A DNA stretch of 64,000 bases from Agathobaculum ammoniilyticum (GTDB lineage Bacteria; Bacillota; Clostridia; Oscillospirales; Butyricicoccaceae): positions 62,001 through 126,000 of the forward strand of contig NZ_JAOQJE010000002.1 of assembly GCF_025567315.1 (NCBI RefSeq), given 5' to 3'. The notes beneath the pieces were generated by a model. That model made no database searches and was not told the origin of the DNA. It saw only the letters and a program-made list of their open reading frames with translations. Positions 36,101 through 44,933 of this stretch are shown piece by piece. Every line of letters begins with the position of its first letter. Within the stretch, counting starts at the first letter, position 1. A program made the position numbers and the translations under genes.

Positions 36101-39100
36101 TATGGCCGTAGAGCCGGATCAGATCGACGATTTCCCAGTATTCACTGTCCGTAGTGCGCTGGACGAGGAACCATGCCTCCCAGTCCATGGCTTCGCCCGA
36201 GGGGTTGGGGCGGCTGTTGTAGCGGTTATTCTCGTCCTCCCATACCTTTTTAAGGGTAAGGCTGGTAGAAGAAAGTCGGTTGGTGGTTGTGCTGGTGGTA
36301 ACAGCCGTGCCGGAAACGTTCAGCAGCGCACCGGTGACCAGGCCTTCGCCGATCCCTGTGTAGTGGTTATCCTGTCCAACAGCGCCGATCTGCTGCACAA
36401 TCCCGCCGTAAGAGACTTCGGTTTCCACCACGCGGTAAGTAAAGGAGACGGACTGGCCACTTATTGTAAGCGTTCTGGGCAGGCCGGTGAACGCGCCGCC
36501 GTTTTTCCAAAGTGAGTCGTCAATTCTCCCGGTGATCTGCGCGGAGAATGGCTCTCCAGCAACCCCTTGCGCGTTTGACAGCCTGACAGTCTCCCGTATC
36601 TTTTGGATTGCGCTCGCGTCCAAGCCAAGGCCGCCGCTCGCGGAAAAGTAAGTGTCCGCATCCTGCCATGCGCCGCCGTTTGCAGAAACCTGCAGCTTGA
36701 ATTTCACGGTCAGATCAAAGTCCAAGTAGTCCTCGGTGATCGGTTGATCGTCAGCATCCGTCCATTGCTTCTGGAAACGCGCGTTGGCATAGATGGAGTT
36801 GGTCACGCTGCCAAGATCAATAACGCCGCTGCCGTCCGCGGAATCGCTCGTCCGCCAGCTTCCGGTGCCGTTCGTAGGGCTGTACTGCGTCTGTTGCAGC
36901 ATGCCGTTTTCCACCTTTTCCGTTACACGGTATCTCCAGGCCTTGCCGCTGGTGGCGTAGCGCTTCAGCTCGCCGCTGTTATTAGCGCCCTGAATGGTGA
37001 ATCTCCACTGGTTGTCGTTTCCTTTTTCATATTGGATGGTATAATCCGTGCCGCGTATCAGTTCATGCCAGCCGCTTTCGCCCGAAACCTGACGCGAAAC
37101 CGTCAGGCCGAGGGGGTCGTCAGGGGAACCGCCGATTAAATCGGTCGGCATATCTGGGCGGGTATGCATCAGGTCGTCATAGTCAGCCCATGCCTTGACG
37201 CCGGTCAGCGTGACCTGGTCGCTCTGCCCGCTGGGGTTTTCCTGCCATACGTTATAGAATGTGGCCTTGGCCAGCGGCTCAGTACCCGTATCTGTAAGCT
37301 GTTCCGGCCACAGGCTGCTGACGTGATCTGTTTTGTGTTCATCCCCGAAAGCGGATGTACCTGATACATCCCCTGCCTGCGCATACGTCGTATACCCTTT
37401 CAGTTCATCTTCTTTCACAGTATAGGTATACCGCGAGCCGTTGGGGGCATACAGGGGCAAATCCTTAAAATCCGCGCACAGCGCAAACACGACAGGATCG
37501 GCATTGGGCTCCTCCTCCTTAGCAGCATTGAAAGCCTGTTGCACCTGGCCGCTCGATATGGTGGAGGAAACAGAGAAACGGGTATCTGTAACACTCTCCT
37601 GGGAACTGCCCTGATAAGCTCGCGTGAGCCGGAACGTCACGGATGGGAAGCCGCCGGTATCCGCGCCGGTATCCGCAGGCAGGGAGAGCAGCTTTTTCAC
37701 CCGCAGCGCGCCCGTATCGGGCTGATAGGTGTTGGTGAATGTGAAGTTCGCGTCCTGCTTTGAGGTAAAGACCTCGCCGGTTGCATTGCCGGCGTCCGTA
37801 TCCGACCAGTCGATGCGCTCAACCACCCGATAGGTGTACAGGCGGCCTTGTTCATCATAACGGGGGAGCGTATCTGCCCCTGGTTCATAGACATACTGAA
37901 CTCCGTTGTCTGTTACTTGGAGCGTGGTATCACCGAGATGGTCGATTTGGAACGGGTAATAGCTGCCGTTTTTCAGGAGCGGCCAAGCATCTGGCGGAAT
38001 CGTCAGCGAGGCGACCCGATTTTTCTCGTCCAGTGTCCCGTCCGACGGCACTTGTCCGCTCAAGTACCGGTATACATTGAACGTTACCTCCGGCAGTTCC
38101 GTGTCCGTAGCGGTAAGCCAGCCGGAAGGCATGTTCTCCCACAGCTTTTTTCCCGCAATGACATAGTTCGCGGAAAGCGTGTTGGTGAATGTGCCTCCGT
38201 TGCGCAGCGCGTATCGGGGCGTGCCGCCCTCCGCAAAGGGGCCGATGCCGGCAAGGCCGGCGGGAAGCTGCCCGCCTTCCCATTTTTCGGTGTCCGCCAG
38301 ATCCAGCACATACTCGGCTGTGGCGTTACCATTGGGTGCATCGCGGTTGCCGAGGTATTCCGTTTCGGGCGTGATGCTGCCATCGCCATCCTTATCATAT
38401 GAATACTGTACGGCCTGATAATCATAGTCCCCGGCCTGCACCTGCGTGCGCTCGACCGCGTAATATTTGATTTCAAAGCCGTACTGGTCGTACATCGGCA
38501 TATCAGGCAGGGTAACGGTCCAGATGGTGCTGTCTGCCAACGCGTCGATGCTGGATGCGGAGCTTGCGGTCCAGCGGTAATTTTTCTGCACAACCGATAT
38601 CCGCTCCTGATAGCCGCCGCTGCCGTCCGGCACATGCGATACGCTGTAAATATCCAGATAAATGTCCGGCCGCTGACCGTTTGTATAGGAAAAATCATCC
38701 ATCCAGACCTTGGTCCAGGTGACCGACTTGGTATCCGAGCGGTAATTGGTGGCATCCAGGGTTTGCGTGTCCCTGGTATGCTGACCGGCGACATTTGCAT
38801 GATATGTCAGCGTAGTAGAAAGATGGTAGTCCGCCCACAGCGCGGCGAGGGTTTCGCTGTACTGGCTCAGATCGGTGACGACCGTCGGAGTACCGTCGGA
38901 GGAGGTGTCCGTCATATTGAGCCAGAGCTCTTCCACATCATATGCCACGATCCCGCCGCTGCCGGAGGCATATTTGGGCAGGCCGTAAAAGTTCCAGCTG
39001 GTATTTATTTCAACCTCGCCATTTTCATTGATTCCGATAATAGCCTGTTCGGAGGACGCAGGATTGCTGTAGGTACCACTCGTTTCATCATACTTTGAGT

Positions 39101-42100
39101 AAATAGGCACGGCTTCGCCGCCGACCGAAACCGTATTTCCATCGCTCAGGGTGCCGCCATAGGTGATCTTCCAACCGTTGGCCGCTGCGGCGTCCGCATC
39201 GGCAAAGACCAGACGGAAAGCGAGGGCAAGGCGGGGGCCTTGCCCGCCCTGATAAATGGCCTGCAATTCCTTCGAGATGGCGTTCATAATATCCTCGCTG
39301 TCGCCATCCACCCACTTTTTGCTTACGGTCAGGTCGATACTGCCCAGACGACGGTTGGTGACAACGAATACCGGTTCGCCGGTACCTTGGCCGGCGGGAT
39401 TAATGCTACCCTCCTCATAGGTAACCTGATAGCGGTGGTTATCCGTGGTGACCTCGAAAATCGAGCTGCCGCTGCCGATAGCATGCGCTCCCGTTTGATA
39501 TAATTGCTTATAGCTGATGGTTGTGCCATGTTCTACTTTGCTGTCTCCCACAGCAGTCTCCACGATGTAAACCTCATCCGCTTTGACGCCGGCCGGCAAG
39601 CCAATATATCCATGCCAAACGTTGTCTTTCAGCGTTATGGAGGCACCCTCAACGGGAGTGTTTGCCAGATGTTCGCTCCCAGCTTCCTTATAGTATGCCT
39701 GCAGAGTGACCGGCTCGCGGTGGAGTATGTCGCCGTCGTCCTGCCAGATTTTGCGCACCATAACGCGGCTTCCGGGGCCCCTGCCGTTGATTACCGTGGT
39801 TCGGTAATCACCATTGGGGAGGCGTTCTGTTTCGTAGGTGGGGAAGGATTGCTCTCCGTCTGCTCCTGCTTCCAGCAGGATATATTCGTAGGCATGCCCG
39901 TTCTCGTCGAATTTAGGCAGCCCCGCCACAAAGGCGGTCCATTCCGTGTCGGTCCAGTCACCTTGCTTTGTAATTGTGATCCCGTTAGGGAGTTGAAGGG
40001 GATAAATGCCATCTTTTTGATCCATCTGGAAGTGGACATAGGCCTTATTGTCCAAAGCGCCGGTAGTGGTCTGGTAGAGGTAAATGTTGATCTGATGTGG
40101 CGCTACACCACCCTCCCACCTTTTCACCACCGTATAGTCAATCGTTTCTTCCGGCCGGTTGGTGATGGTGGTGCCGTTCCCGTCGGTGGCGGTTTCGGAG
40201 ATATAATGCACTTCTTCGTATGTAGCGCTGCCGCTCTGCTTCTGCACAAGATCAAAGCTGGCGATGTCCCCGCTCTGCGTGACTTCATGCCTCTTCGCCT
40301 GTTCCAGCGCCGCCTGGATTTCCTCTTTCGTGGCGCCCTCGTCCAGCTCCGCTATGGCTTCCCCCTGGTAGACCGCGGTTTCGACCCATCGGTACTGGTA
40401 TTTTTCACCCAGGGCGTCATAGGTGGGCAGGCCGTTTTGGGTATAGGTGTCGCTCAGCCGCTCCGCGAAAAAGCTGTGCATCACATGGGTGATGGACTTA
40501 CCTGCGCTGTCGGTGGCGTTCTCCCAGTTGCCTTCAGTAGTGGTACGCTGTAACGTCAGCTCTACGGCCACCTTCTCAAAGTCGGCCTGATACGCCGCGG
40601 ATTTCCATACCTTGGTCACGGATGCGCTCGTCGTGCCGGTCAGACGGTTGGAGAGCGTGCCGTTGTCGTAAACAAATTCGTCGGTGGGTGCGCGGTTTGG
40701 AATCCCGTCGGGCAGGGTGTCGTCAAACGTGTCGCCATTCTGTATTTCGCCGAACTTCTGCTCGTAGCTTCCGTCGCCCTGCCCAGCGTCCAGATATTCA
40801 CGCACCGCGTAAACGTACTCGTAACCGTCCTGGTCGTATTTGGGCAGATTGAGCGGGTCGCCGGAATCGTCCGTGAATAAAATCATGTAATGCGTGCCGT
40901 TGCCGCAGCTTTCAGCAGTCGGTTCGGTATCGTCCCTGATCACCAGCGTCACGATCTCGCCCTTGCGCTCGCCAGACTCATAGCGCACGGGCGAGGCCTT
41001 GTTGGAGCCGTATTTTTCGGCCGATTCATCCAGCCGGTAGCGCCAGAGCTGGAATTCCGCGTCAGGGCGGGTTTCCAGTTTACCATTTGTTTCAGAGTCC
41101 AGCCAGCATTTGGTGGCCTGATAAGTGGTTGTGCCGGACAGCGTCAGGTTAATCCGGCCGCCGCTGTATACCGCGCCGGTTTCCGAAGCGTGGTTGGGAA
41201 CGCCGGTGTTGTCATAGGAGATTTGGAAGCAGTCGCCGTCGTCCAGCTCGAACGCGCCGCCCAGCTCACCGCTGTTGAGCTTTCCGTCCGCGCTGTCGCC
41301 CGCGCCGATTTCCTCAAGCTGGTAAGTCATCGGCGTACCGTCGATGTTGTACTTCCACAGGTTGCCGATGGTCACCTGGGTATAGGAGCCTTCGTCATCC
41401 GCTTCCGGGGTATAGGATGCGTTGGATTGTGCAAAAAGGTCCTTGATGGGGTAGACCTGTTCGGCATTGCCGTACTCTATCCGGAACTGGAACTGGTCGA
41501 GCAGGGCGGGGGTCTGCACCTCCTCGTCCGGCGCGCCCTGATCGCCCCAGCGCAGGTTGACCCGCACGGTGAACTCGTCGCGCAGCATATAGTACCAGCC
41601 GGGCTGATTATTCACAGAGGGGTATGCATCGTCTCCGCTCTGCACTTCGACCAGCGAATACCCGTCCCATTCGGGCGGGGCGAGCGTCCACTCGACCAGA
41701 TAGTAGCGATAGGCACCATAGCCGAGATCCTCGGAAACGATCTGCGGCAGACCGATGGAAATGCCGGAGGAGGTCGGGGTGATGTCCGGCCATTCGCTCA
41801 GGCCAAGCTCTTTCAAAGACTCGGCGGTAAGCTCGGTCGGCTCGGACGTAGCCGAGTCGGCAAGCGGATTACCGTCCGCGTCGCAGGGCGTCAGCGTGTA
41901 GTGCAGCGTGGGACGGTACTGGCCTGCACCGAAGCCATACTCTCCGGCGTCCGGGCGTTTGTTGCTTTCATCGTTGTTGTCCCGCCAGTAAATATCCTGT
42001 GTGACCTGCTCGCTTTTATGGACTGCCCGCTGGCCGGGAGCAGTTGTGTCACTCAGGGGCAGGGAGATTGGAATAAGCCCCTCCGGTATGGTGATCGCAG

Positions 42101-43703
42101 TGCTGTTTTCAGTCAATCCGGTCACCGCCAACGAGACAGCCGTGGAGTCAGACGTCTCATTTGTATTGACCGTGAATGCAGCGCCTCGAAAATCGATGGC
42201 ACAGGTGTAGACATTGACCGGCTGCGCAGCGCGTACGGCGGGCATAGCCGGTCCCGCGCTGTCCGGCTGGTTTTCCACGTCGGAGGATGGGTCGGCGCCG
42301 GGCAGGGGGGCTACTTCTTCATCGCTTTCCGGCTCTCCGCTGCCGTATTCCGGTTCTTCAAGCATTTCAGACGCCGGCGGCAGGTAGGACAGGGTGAACG
42401 TGAGCGAGCGGGAGCCGCCGTTTGACTGCGCGCTTTGGACGCTTGCCGTCCCTTCGGTGGTGAACGACAGCTCCGCGACCACGGTTTCGCCGGACAGGAT
42501 GCGCCACGCGGGATGGGTCCCGTCAGGCGCCGCGACCGTCAGCGCCTGCTCCGGCGGGGAGATGCCATCGGGCAGTGACAACTGGAAAGATGCGGTCGAG
42601 GGCTGCGTTTCCCCCTCGGACAGAAGGGCGGGCGCGGCCTCCTCCGCAGCGGGTTCGGTGACGGTAAAAAGAAACGAAAAATCGGAGAGCGTCTTTTCCG
42701 TTGAGCCCTCTCTCCAGACAATGCAGGGCGCGCCGCCCACGGCGGTCAGCGCGTAGTCCCACGCGGCGGCCGGTTGTGCCGGCGGGATTTCCAGCATTTC
42801 AGTGGTGACGCTGAACTTGGGCGTGGCCGTTTCCGGTTGCACGGTAACGGTAATATCGTCCTCCGTAACCGCGACAGTACCGCCCTCCGGCGCGCGGAAA
42901 GTCAAAGACAGATCGATCTGCGGACGGTTTTCGGTATTGAGCGTAAAGACAAGGAAGTAATCGTCGTTTGCACTGTCCGATCGGGTAAATAGTGCGCTAA
43001 ACGGCAGGGACAGCCGTTCGAGCAGCGGCAGACTGTTGTCGCCGGCACTGGGCGCAGAGTCGGGAGCGGGCTCACCGCCTCCATCGGGAGCGGGCTCGCC
43101 ATCCCCATCGGGAACGGGCTCACCATTCTCATCGGGAGCGGGTTCGCCATCCCCATCGGGAACGGGCTCACCATTCTCATCGGGAGCGGGCTCGCCATCC
43201 CCATCGGGAACGGGCTCACCATTCTCATCGGGAGCGGGCTTGCCATCCCCATCGGGAACGGGCTCACCATTCTCATCGGGAGCGGGTTCGCCGCCTCCAT
43301 CGGGAGCGGGCTCACCGCCTCCATCGGGAGCGGGCTCACCGTTCTCATCGGGAGCGGGCGTGTGTGCTCCATTCGGCTCGGTGCCCGGTTTTTCAAGTGT
43401 AATGCCGAACGCCGCGAGGCTGCTGGACTCCCAGTCCAAAAGCATGGCCTCTTCAGCGGTCAGACGGATACGGACCTCAGCGGACTGCACCACGCTTTCT
43501 TGCCCCAGTTCGGCGGTTAGCCGGATAGTACCCACACCGTTTTCAGCGGCACCCGCCGCGGCCCAGCCGATGCGCACGTCGGGCGGCTGGGCTGTTTCGT
43601 CGATTGCTGAGGCGATCGGTGCCAACGGCAGCATCGTAGCTGTCATACAGACGGACAAAAACGCGCTGACCGCCCTTTTTTTCCTGATTACCGCAAACTT
43701 CAT
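33189..43703 (-). CDS. Giant Cna-B repeat surface protein (adhesin/pilin-like)
   Basis: About 3,504 residues. Signal peptide (FAVIRKKRAVSAFLSVCMTA, cleavage near ASA), N-terminal globular part, a Pro/Glu/Asp/Gly repeat stalk (about residues 116-220, unit PAPDENGEPVPDGDGE), a second acidic region, then about 18 consecutive beta-sandwich units of roughly 100 residues. Most open with the Cna-B pattern V-x-K-x-W (VTKVWK, VVKRWE, VSKKWV, LKKVWE, VTKKWN). Two late units (LTVAKEVTGSRGDHM and LRVTKAVTGTEGETS) are of the related DUF7601/SpaA kind. The C-terminus is Pro-rich, one hydrophobic helix (LPLYASMLLLFTLGLAATLY) and a basic tail, but the sorting motif is AVRTADN in place of LPxTG. The start is the second Met (43703), 7 bases from AGGAG. 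Confidence 0.9.
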   Translation of the reverse strand: MKFAVIRKKRAVSAFLSVCMTATMLPLAPIASAIDETAQPPDVRIGWAAAGAAENGVGTIRLTAELGQESVVQSAEVRIRLTAEEAMLLDWESSSLAAFGITLEKPGTEPNGAHTPAPDENGEPAPDGGGEPAPDGGGEPAPDENGEPVPDGDGKPAPDENGEPVPDGDGEPAPDENGEPVPDGDGEPAPDENGEPVPDGDGEPAPDGGGEPAPDSAPSAGDNSLPLLERLSLPFSALFTRSDSANDDYFLVFTLNTENRPQIDLSLTFRAPEGGTVAVTEDDITVTVQPETATPKFSVTTEMLEIPPAQPAAAWDYALTAVGGAPCIVWREGSTEKTLSDFSFLFTVTEPAAEEAAPALLSEGETQPSTASFQLSLPDGISPPEQALTVAAPDGTHPAWRILSGETVVAELSFTTEGTASVQSAQSNGGSRSLTFTLSYLPPASEMLEEPEYGSGEPESDEEVAPLPGADPSSDVENQPDSAGPAMPAVRAAQPVNVYTCAIDFRGAAFTVNTNETSDSTAVSLAVTGLTENSTAITIPEGLIPISLPLSDTTAPGQRAVHKSEQVTQDIYWRDNNDESNKRPDAGEYGFGAGQYRPTLHYTLTPCDADGNPLADSATSEPTELTAESLKELGLSEWPDITPTSSGISIGLPQIVSEDLGYGAYRYYLVEWTLAPPEWDGYSLVEVQSGDDAYPSVNNQPGWYYMLRDEFTVRVNLRWGDQGAPDEEVQTPALLDQFQFRIEYGNAEQVYPIKDLFAQSNASYTPEADDEGSYTQVTIGNLWKYNIDGTPMTYQLEEIGAGDSADGKLNSGELGGAFELDDGDCFQISYDNTGVPNHASETGAVYSGGRINLTLSGTTTYQATKCWLDSETNGKLETRPDAEFQLWRYRLDESAEKYGSNKASPVRYESGERKGEIVTLVIRDDTEPTAESCGNGTHYMILFTDDSGDPLNLPKYDQDGYEYVYAVREYLDAGQGDGSYEQKFGEIQNGDTFDDTLPDGIPNRAPTDEFVYDNGTLSNRLTGTTSASVTKVWKSAAYQADFEKVAVELTLQRTTTEGNWENATDSAGKSITHVMHSFFAERLSDTYTQNGLPTYDALGEKYQYRWVETAVYQGEAIAELDEGATKEEIQAALEQAKRHEVTQSGDIASFDLVQKQSGSATYEEVHYISETATDGNGTTITNRPEETIDYTVVKRWEGGVAPHQINIYLYQTTTGALDNKAYVHFQMDQKDGIYPLQLPNGITITKQGDWTDTEWTAFVAGLPKFDENGHAYEYILLEAGADGEQSFPTYETERLPNGDYRTTVINGRGPGSRVMVRKIWQDDGDILHREPVTLQAYYKEAGSEHLANTPVEGASITLKDNVWHGYIGLPAGVKADEVYIVETAVGDSKVEHGTTISYKQLYQTGAHAIGSGSSIFEVTTDNHRYQVTYEEGSINPAGQGTGEPVFVVTNRRLGSIDLTVSKKWVDGDSEDIMNAISKELQAIYQGGQGPRLALAFRLVFADADAAAANGWKITYGGTLSDGNTVSVGGEAVPIYSKYDETSGTYSNPASSEQAIIGINENGEVEINTSWNFYGLPKYASGSGGIVAYDVEELWLNMTDTSSDGTPTVVTDLSQYSETLAALWADYHLSTTLTYHANVAGQHTRDTQTLDATNYRSDTKSVTWTKVWMDDFSYTNGQRPDIYLDIYSVSHVPDGSGGYQERISVVQKNYRWTASSASSIDALADSTIWTVTLPDMPMYDQYGFEIKYYAVERTQVQAGDYDYQAVQYSYDKDGDGSITPETEYLGNRDAPNGNATAEYVLDLADTEKWEGGQLPAGLAGIGPFAEGGTPRYALRNGGTFTNTLSANYVIAGKKLWENMPSGWLTATDTELPEVTFNVYRYLSGQVPSDGTLDEKNRVASLTIPPDAWPLLKNGSYYPFQIDHLGDTTLQVTDNGVQYVYEPGADTLPRYDEQGRLYTYRVVERIDWSDTDAGNATGEVFTSKQDANFTFTNTYQPDTGALRVKKLLSLPADTGADTGGFPSVTFRLTRAYQGSSQESVTDTRFSVSSTISSGQVQQAFNAAKEEEPNADPVVFALCADFKDLPLYAPNGSRYTYTVKEDELKGYTTYAQAGDVSGTSAFGDEHKTDHVSSLWPEQLTDTGTEPLAKATFYNVWQENPSGQSDQVTLTGVKAWADYDDLMHTRPDMPTDLIGGSPDDPLGLTVSRQVSGESGWHELIRGTDYTIQYEKGNDNQWRFTIQGANNSGELKRYATSGKAWRYRVTEKVENGMLQQTQYSPTNGTGSWRTSDSADGSGVIDLGSVTNSIYANARFQKQWTDADDQPITEDYLDFDLTVKFKLQVSANGGAWQDADTYFSASGGLGLDASAIQKIRETVRLSNAQGVAGEPFSAQITGRIDDSLWKNGGAFTGLPRTLTISGQSVSFTYRVVETEVSYGGIVQQIGAVGQDNHYTGIGEGLVTGALLNVSGTAVTTSTTTNRLSSTSLTLKKVWEDENNRYNSRPNPSGEAMDWEAWFLVQRTTDSEYWEIVDLIRLYGHNTEQDGDHWSETLSGLPTADFTGGGSPYTYRVCELQPNTDGYTLDMLKGMDETALSGIMVKDGGTFQSGNNDYTTSYRQEQKVWTVTNTLKTKVPERGKLTVRAEKVWRPETPDDASVTLVLQRSVDGGGWTDLQTAVLNAESSWLVVWDNLPAYDGGSLVSYQVTERNATPDYVALEIQKDEQTVGDTQTISYTFTNVEPMSFTVTKKWNPTDSAPEAAEVSAGLYRTTDAAQINSTDPANRVPVQENTPDGAYRTVTLNADNQWAQTFTGLPKCDKGGTTYHYYALELDGDGKPIAPHGGGVYGGGRFHVDYDNLDPAKTVITNTPSIRISGTKTWKDNGNAYGTRPDSLTLTLQRTTASAPADGDWETVLVGGQPLAPVWSGTDTDQWTYAYADLPKYDADGNLYTYRVTETVPEGYKEANNGNGDNNRSFTNTLSGTVSIQGRKVWEGGAASEAPALTLERRAASTQEEWEAVPDANPVWNPDRTAFTYTGLPKFDSRIRLYEYRVREAVPEGYDVYYAAGSAADETQHTGKPASVDGLQITNIRRGGLTVAKEVTGSRGDHMQAFDFSATFTLPDGFSEHNTAPTVSWSKTDGTTGTASFDSSGKAAVSFTLKADESITFTNLPGNTGYAVTETNAYGHSQSSQNAINAIAPGETEQARFTNHRSGGGTTTTTVTVSGQKRWSGDTEDERPGSVIVILYADGEEIGRQTVTAADSWRYRFPDLPKYDNGREIQYTVREQVPEGYTPTYSGYDITNTRTDASLAALRVTKAVTGTEGETSRDFHFVVTLGSASVNGDYGGMTFVGGIARFTLRDGQSITASGLPVGVSYQVSETEAGSDGYTTTCTGETGTLASGATATASFVNQKGETLPEEPVEPDEPTDPNDPDSSEDPHGPDRPGGSGEPGQTDTDGGSDLPVAPSEGGAVRTADNFNLPLYASMLLLFTLGLAATLYLGRPRRGGKHVKRR
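43061..43360. repeat. 48-bp tandem repeats in the adhesin gene
   Basis: Codes for the 16-residue unit PAPDENGEPVPDGDGE and shorter variants (PAPDGGGE). About six units with near-identical DNA. The length is a multiple of three per unit, so slippage would change stalk length without breaking the frame. Confidence 0.9.
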
Positions 43704-43795
43704 AATCATTCTCCTGTATAAATGGCTAAATGGCTGTCCATCGGATTTTTTTAATACCGCGGCGTCCTATCGCTTATCCCCTGATTGCTGTGCAG

Positions 43796-44668
43796 CTATC
43801 TTTTTTCAGTCCCGCTGCTCCAGCCAACGGAGAGCTGTTCGGTATCCAGAAGCCGTTCATAGGTCTGCTCCATGAGCAGGGCAAGACTGGATTGGATGCT
43901 CTCCTGCGTGGTCTGGTACAGCTTGTGTAGGCAGCGTGCATTGCATTTCTCTGGTTGGACCCGCGCATTGTGTGCCAGGCCCTGAATATGCGCGGCAACG
44001 GCGGTCCGGTTGATATGCTTGCCGCTGCGGGTGACGAATACCGGCCCGCTGCGGATATCCATACGGCCGATATAGTCGAGCAACTCGCCGCGCAGGCAGG
44101 ACGGGATACGCATGATTTGCCGGCCGCCCTTGTCGGCGAGGACGATCTGCCCGTCCCGGACAGCTTCGGCTGTCAGACTGGGCAGTTCCCCCATGACGAG
44201 TCCGGTACAGGCGAACACCTTGATCAGCAGGTAGGCCCGCTCTTTTCCCAGCAGCCGCGCCGCGGAGAGCAGACGCAGGTATTCGCTTCGGCTCAGTTCG
44301 GGCTGCACCTCGTCCGACGGGGGTTTGAGATTTTTGACGTGGCGGCAGTCCTGTAGGCCAAGGAAATCCAGGAAGCTGTTGGCCGCGGAAAGCGCCACGT
44401 TGATCGTGCGGGGCGTATATCCCTTATCCTGCAAAATGGCGCTCCAGGCGGCCAAGGTATCCCGCATGACGCGCTTTCCTTCCGGCAAGTCCTGATAAAA
44501 GCGGAGCAGATTGCGATGATAGGTCTGTATCGTACCGTGCTTACGGCCGTTGTCCCGCAGAGAACCTATGTAGGCGTCGATTTGCGACAGCGTAATGGGA
44601 AAGCCCGTTGCATTCGTCCGGACGGGTGTACTGTATGGCTGTATTGCTGTCGATGCTTCTGCTCTCAT
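43796..44668 (-). CDS. Tyrosine-recombinase-like protein with degenerate active site
   Basis: 290 residues. N-terminal SAM-like core-binding domain (about 25-105), then a catalytic-domain fold (LSRSEYLRLLSAARLLGKERAYLLIKVFACTGL). The catalytic positions are altered when aligned with the neighbour at 45004-45849: box I reads TGLVMGEL where TGIRVSEV is expected (Val158 for Arg), and box II reads ARCLHKLYQ where PHNFRHLFA is expected (Arg for His, His for Arg). A Tyr remains (270). Probably not a recombinase on its own. A DNA-binding accessory or regulator of the switch is possible. Start after GGAGG. Same strand as, and 92 bases upstream of, the adhesin, so likely co-transcribed. Confidence 0.8.
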   Translation of the reverse strand: MRAEASTAIQPYSTPVRTNATGFPITLSQIDAYIGSLRDNGRKHGTIQTYHRNLLRFYQDLPEGKRVMRDTLAAWSAILQDKGYTPRTINVALSAANSFLDFLGLQDCRHVKNLKPPSDEVQPELSRSEYLRLLSAARLLGKERAYLLIKVFACTGLVMGELPSLTAEAVRDGQIVLADKGGRQIMRIPSCLRGELLDYIGRMDIRSGPVFVTRSGKHINRTAVAAHIQGLAHNARVQPEKCNARCLHKLYQTTQESIQSSLALLMEQTYERLLDTEQLSVGWSSGTEKR

Positions 44669-44790
44669 CCCATCGCCTCCAAAGCAAACAAAATCAACAT
44701 TTTGTCCGAAATATAATTACAGGCTTTTAATATTTCAGGACGAAATCAACATTTTGTTTATAATCCTCTGCTTGCTTTTCGGATAAATAA

Positions 44791-44817
44791 TAAAAACGGG
44801 GACGAATGTCCCCGTTT
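44791..44817 (-). terminator. Leftward terminator inside the invertible segment
   Basis: AAACGGGGAC, loop GAAT, GTCCCCGTTT. On the minus strand it is followed by TTTATTATTT. In the present orientation it would stop transcription coming from the active recombinase gene toward the adhesin operon. Confidence 0.8.
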
Positions 44818-44843
44818 AAAAAAGTTTGAGGTATAACAAATCT

Positions 44844-44881
44844 GACCGCAAAAAAAATACAGCAATGCGGTCCTATTTTTT
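44844..44881 (+). terminator. Rightward hairpin inside the invertible segment
   Basis: GACCGCA (44844-44850) pairs with TGCGGTC (44866-44872), then CTATTTTTT. A terminator in the plus direction, so the segment carries stops for both directions. Confidence 0.65.
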
Positions 44882-44903
44882 ATGCCCATTTTCAGGAAAT
44901 ATC

Positions 44904-44933
44904 TTGCATTTTAAGAAATGGGTATGGTATAAT
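44904..44933 (+). promoter_or_regulatory. Promoter inside the invertible segment, now facing away from the adhesin
   Basis: TTGCAT (44904-44909), 18 bases, TATAAT (44928-44933) with TGG just before it (extended -10). It reads rightward, antisense into the active recombinase. Inversion at the 19-bp repeats would place it upstream of the GGAGG/ATG of the 44668 gene and hence the adhesin. Confidence 0.75.

Noticed and set aside
43061..43360. CRISPR-like array
   Set aside because: The repeats are coding, tandem and without unique spacers. They translate to a periodic Pro/Glu/Asp stalk within the adhesin.
43704..43795. c-di-GMP riboswitch before the adhesin
   Set aside because: The 92-base gap has some pairing and a GCCATTTA direct repeat, but no recognisable type I or II c-di-GMP aptamer core.
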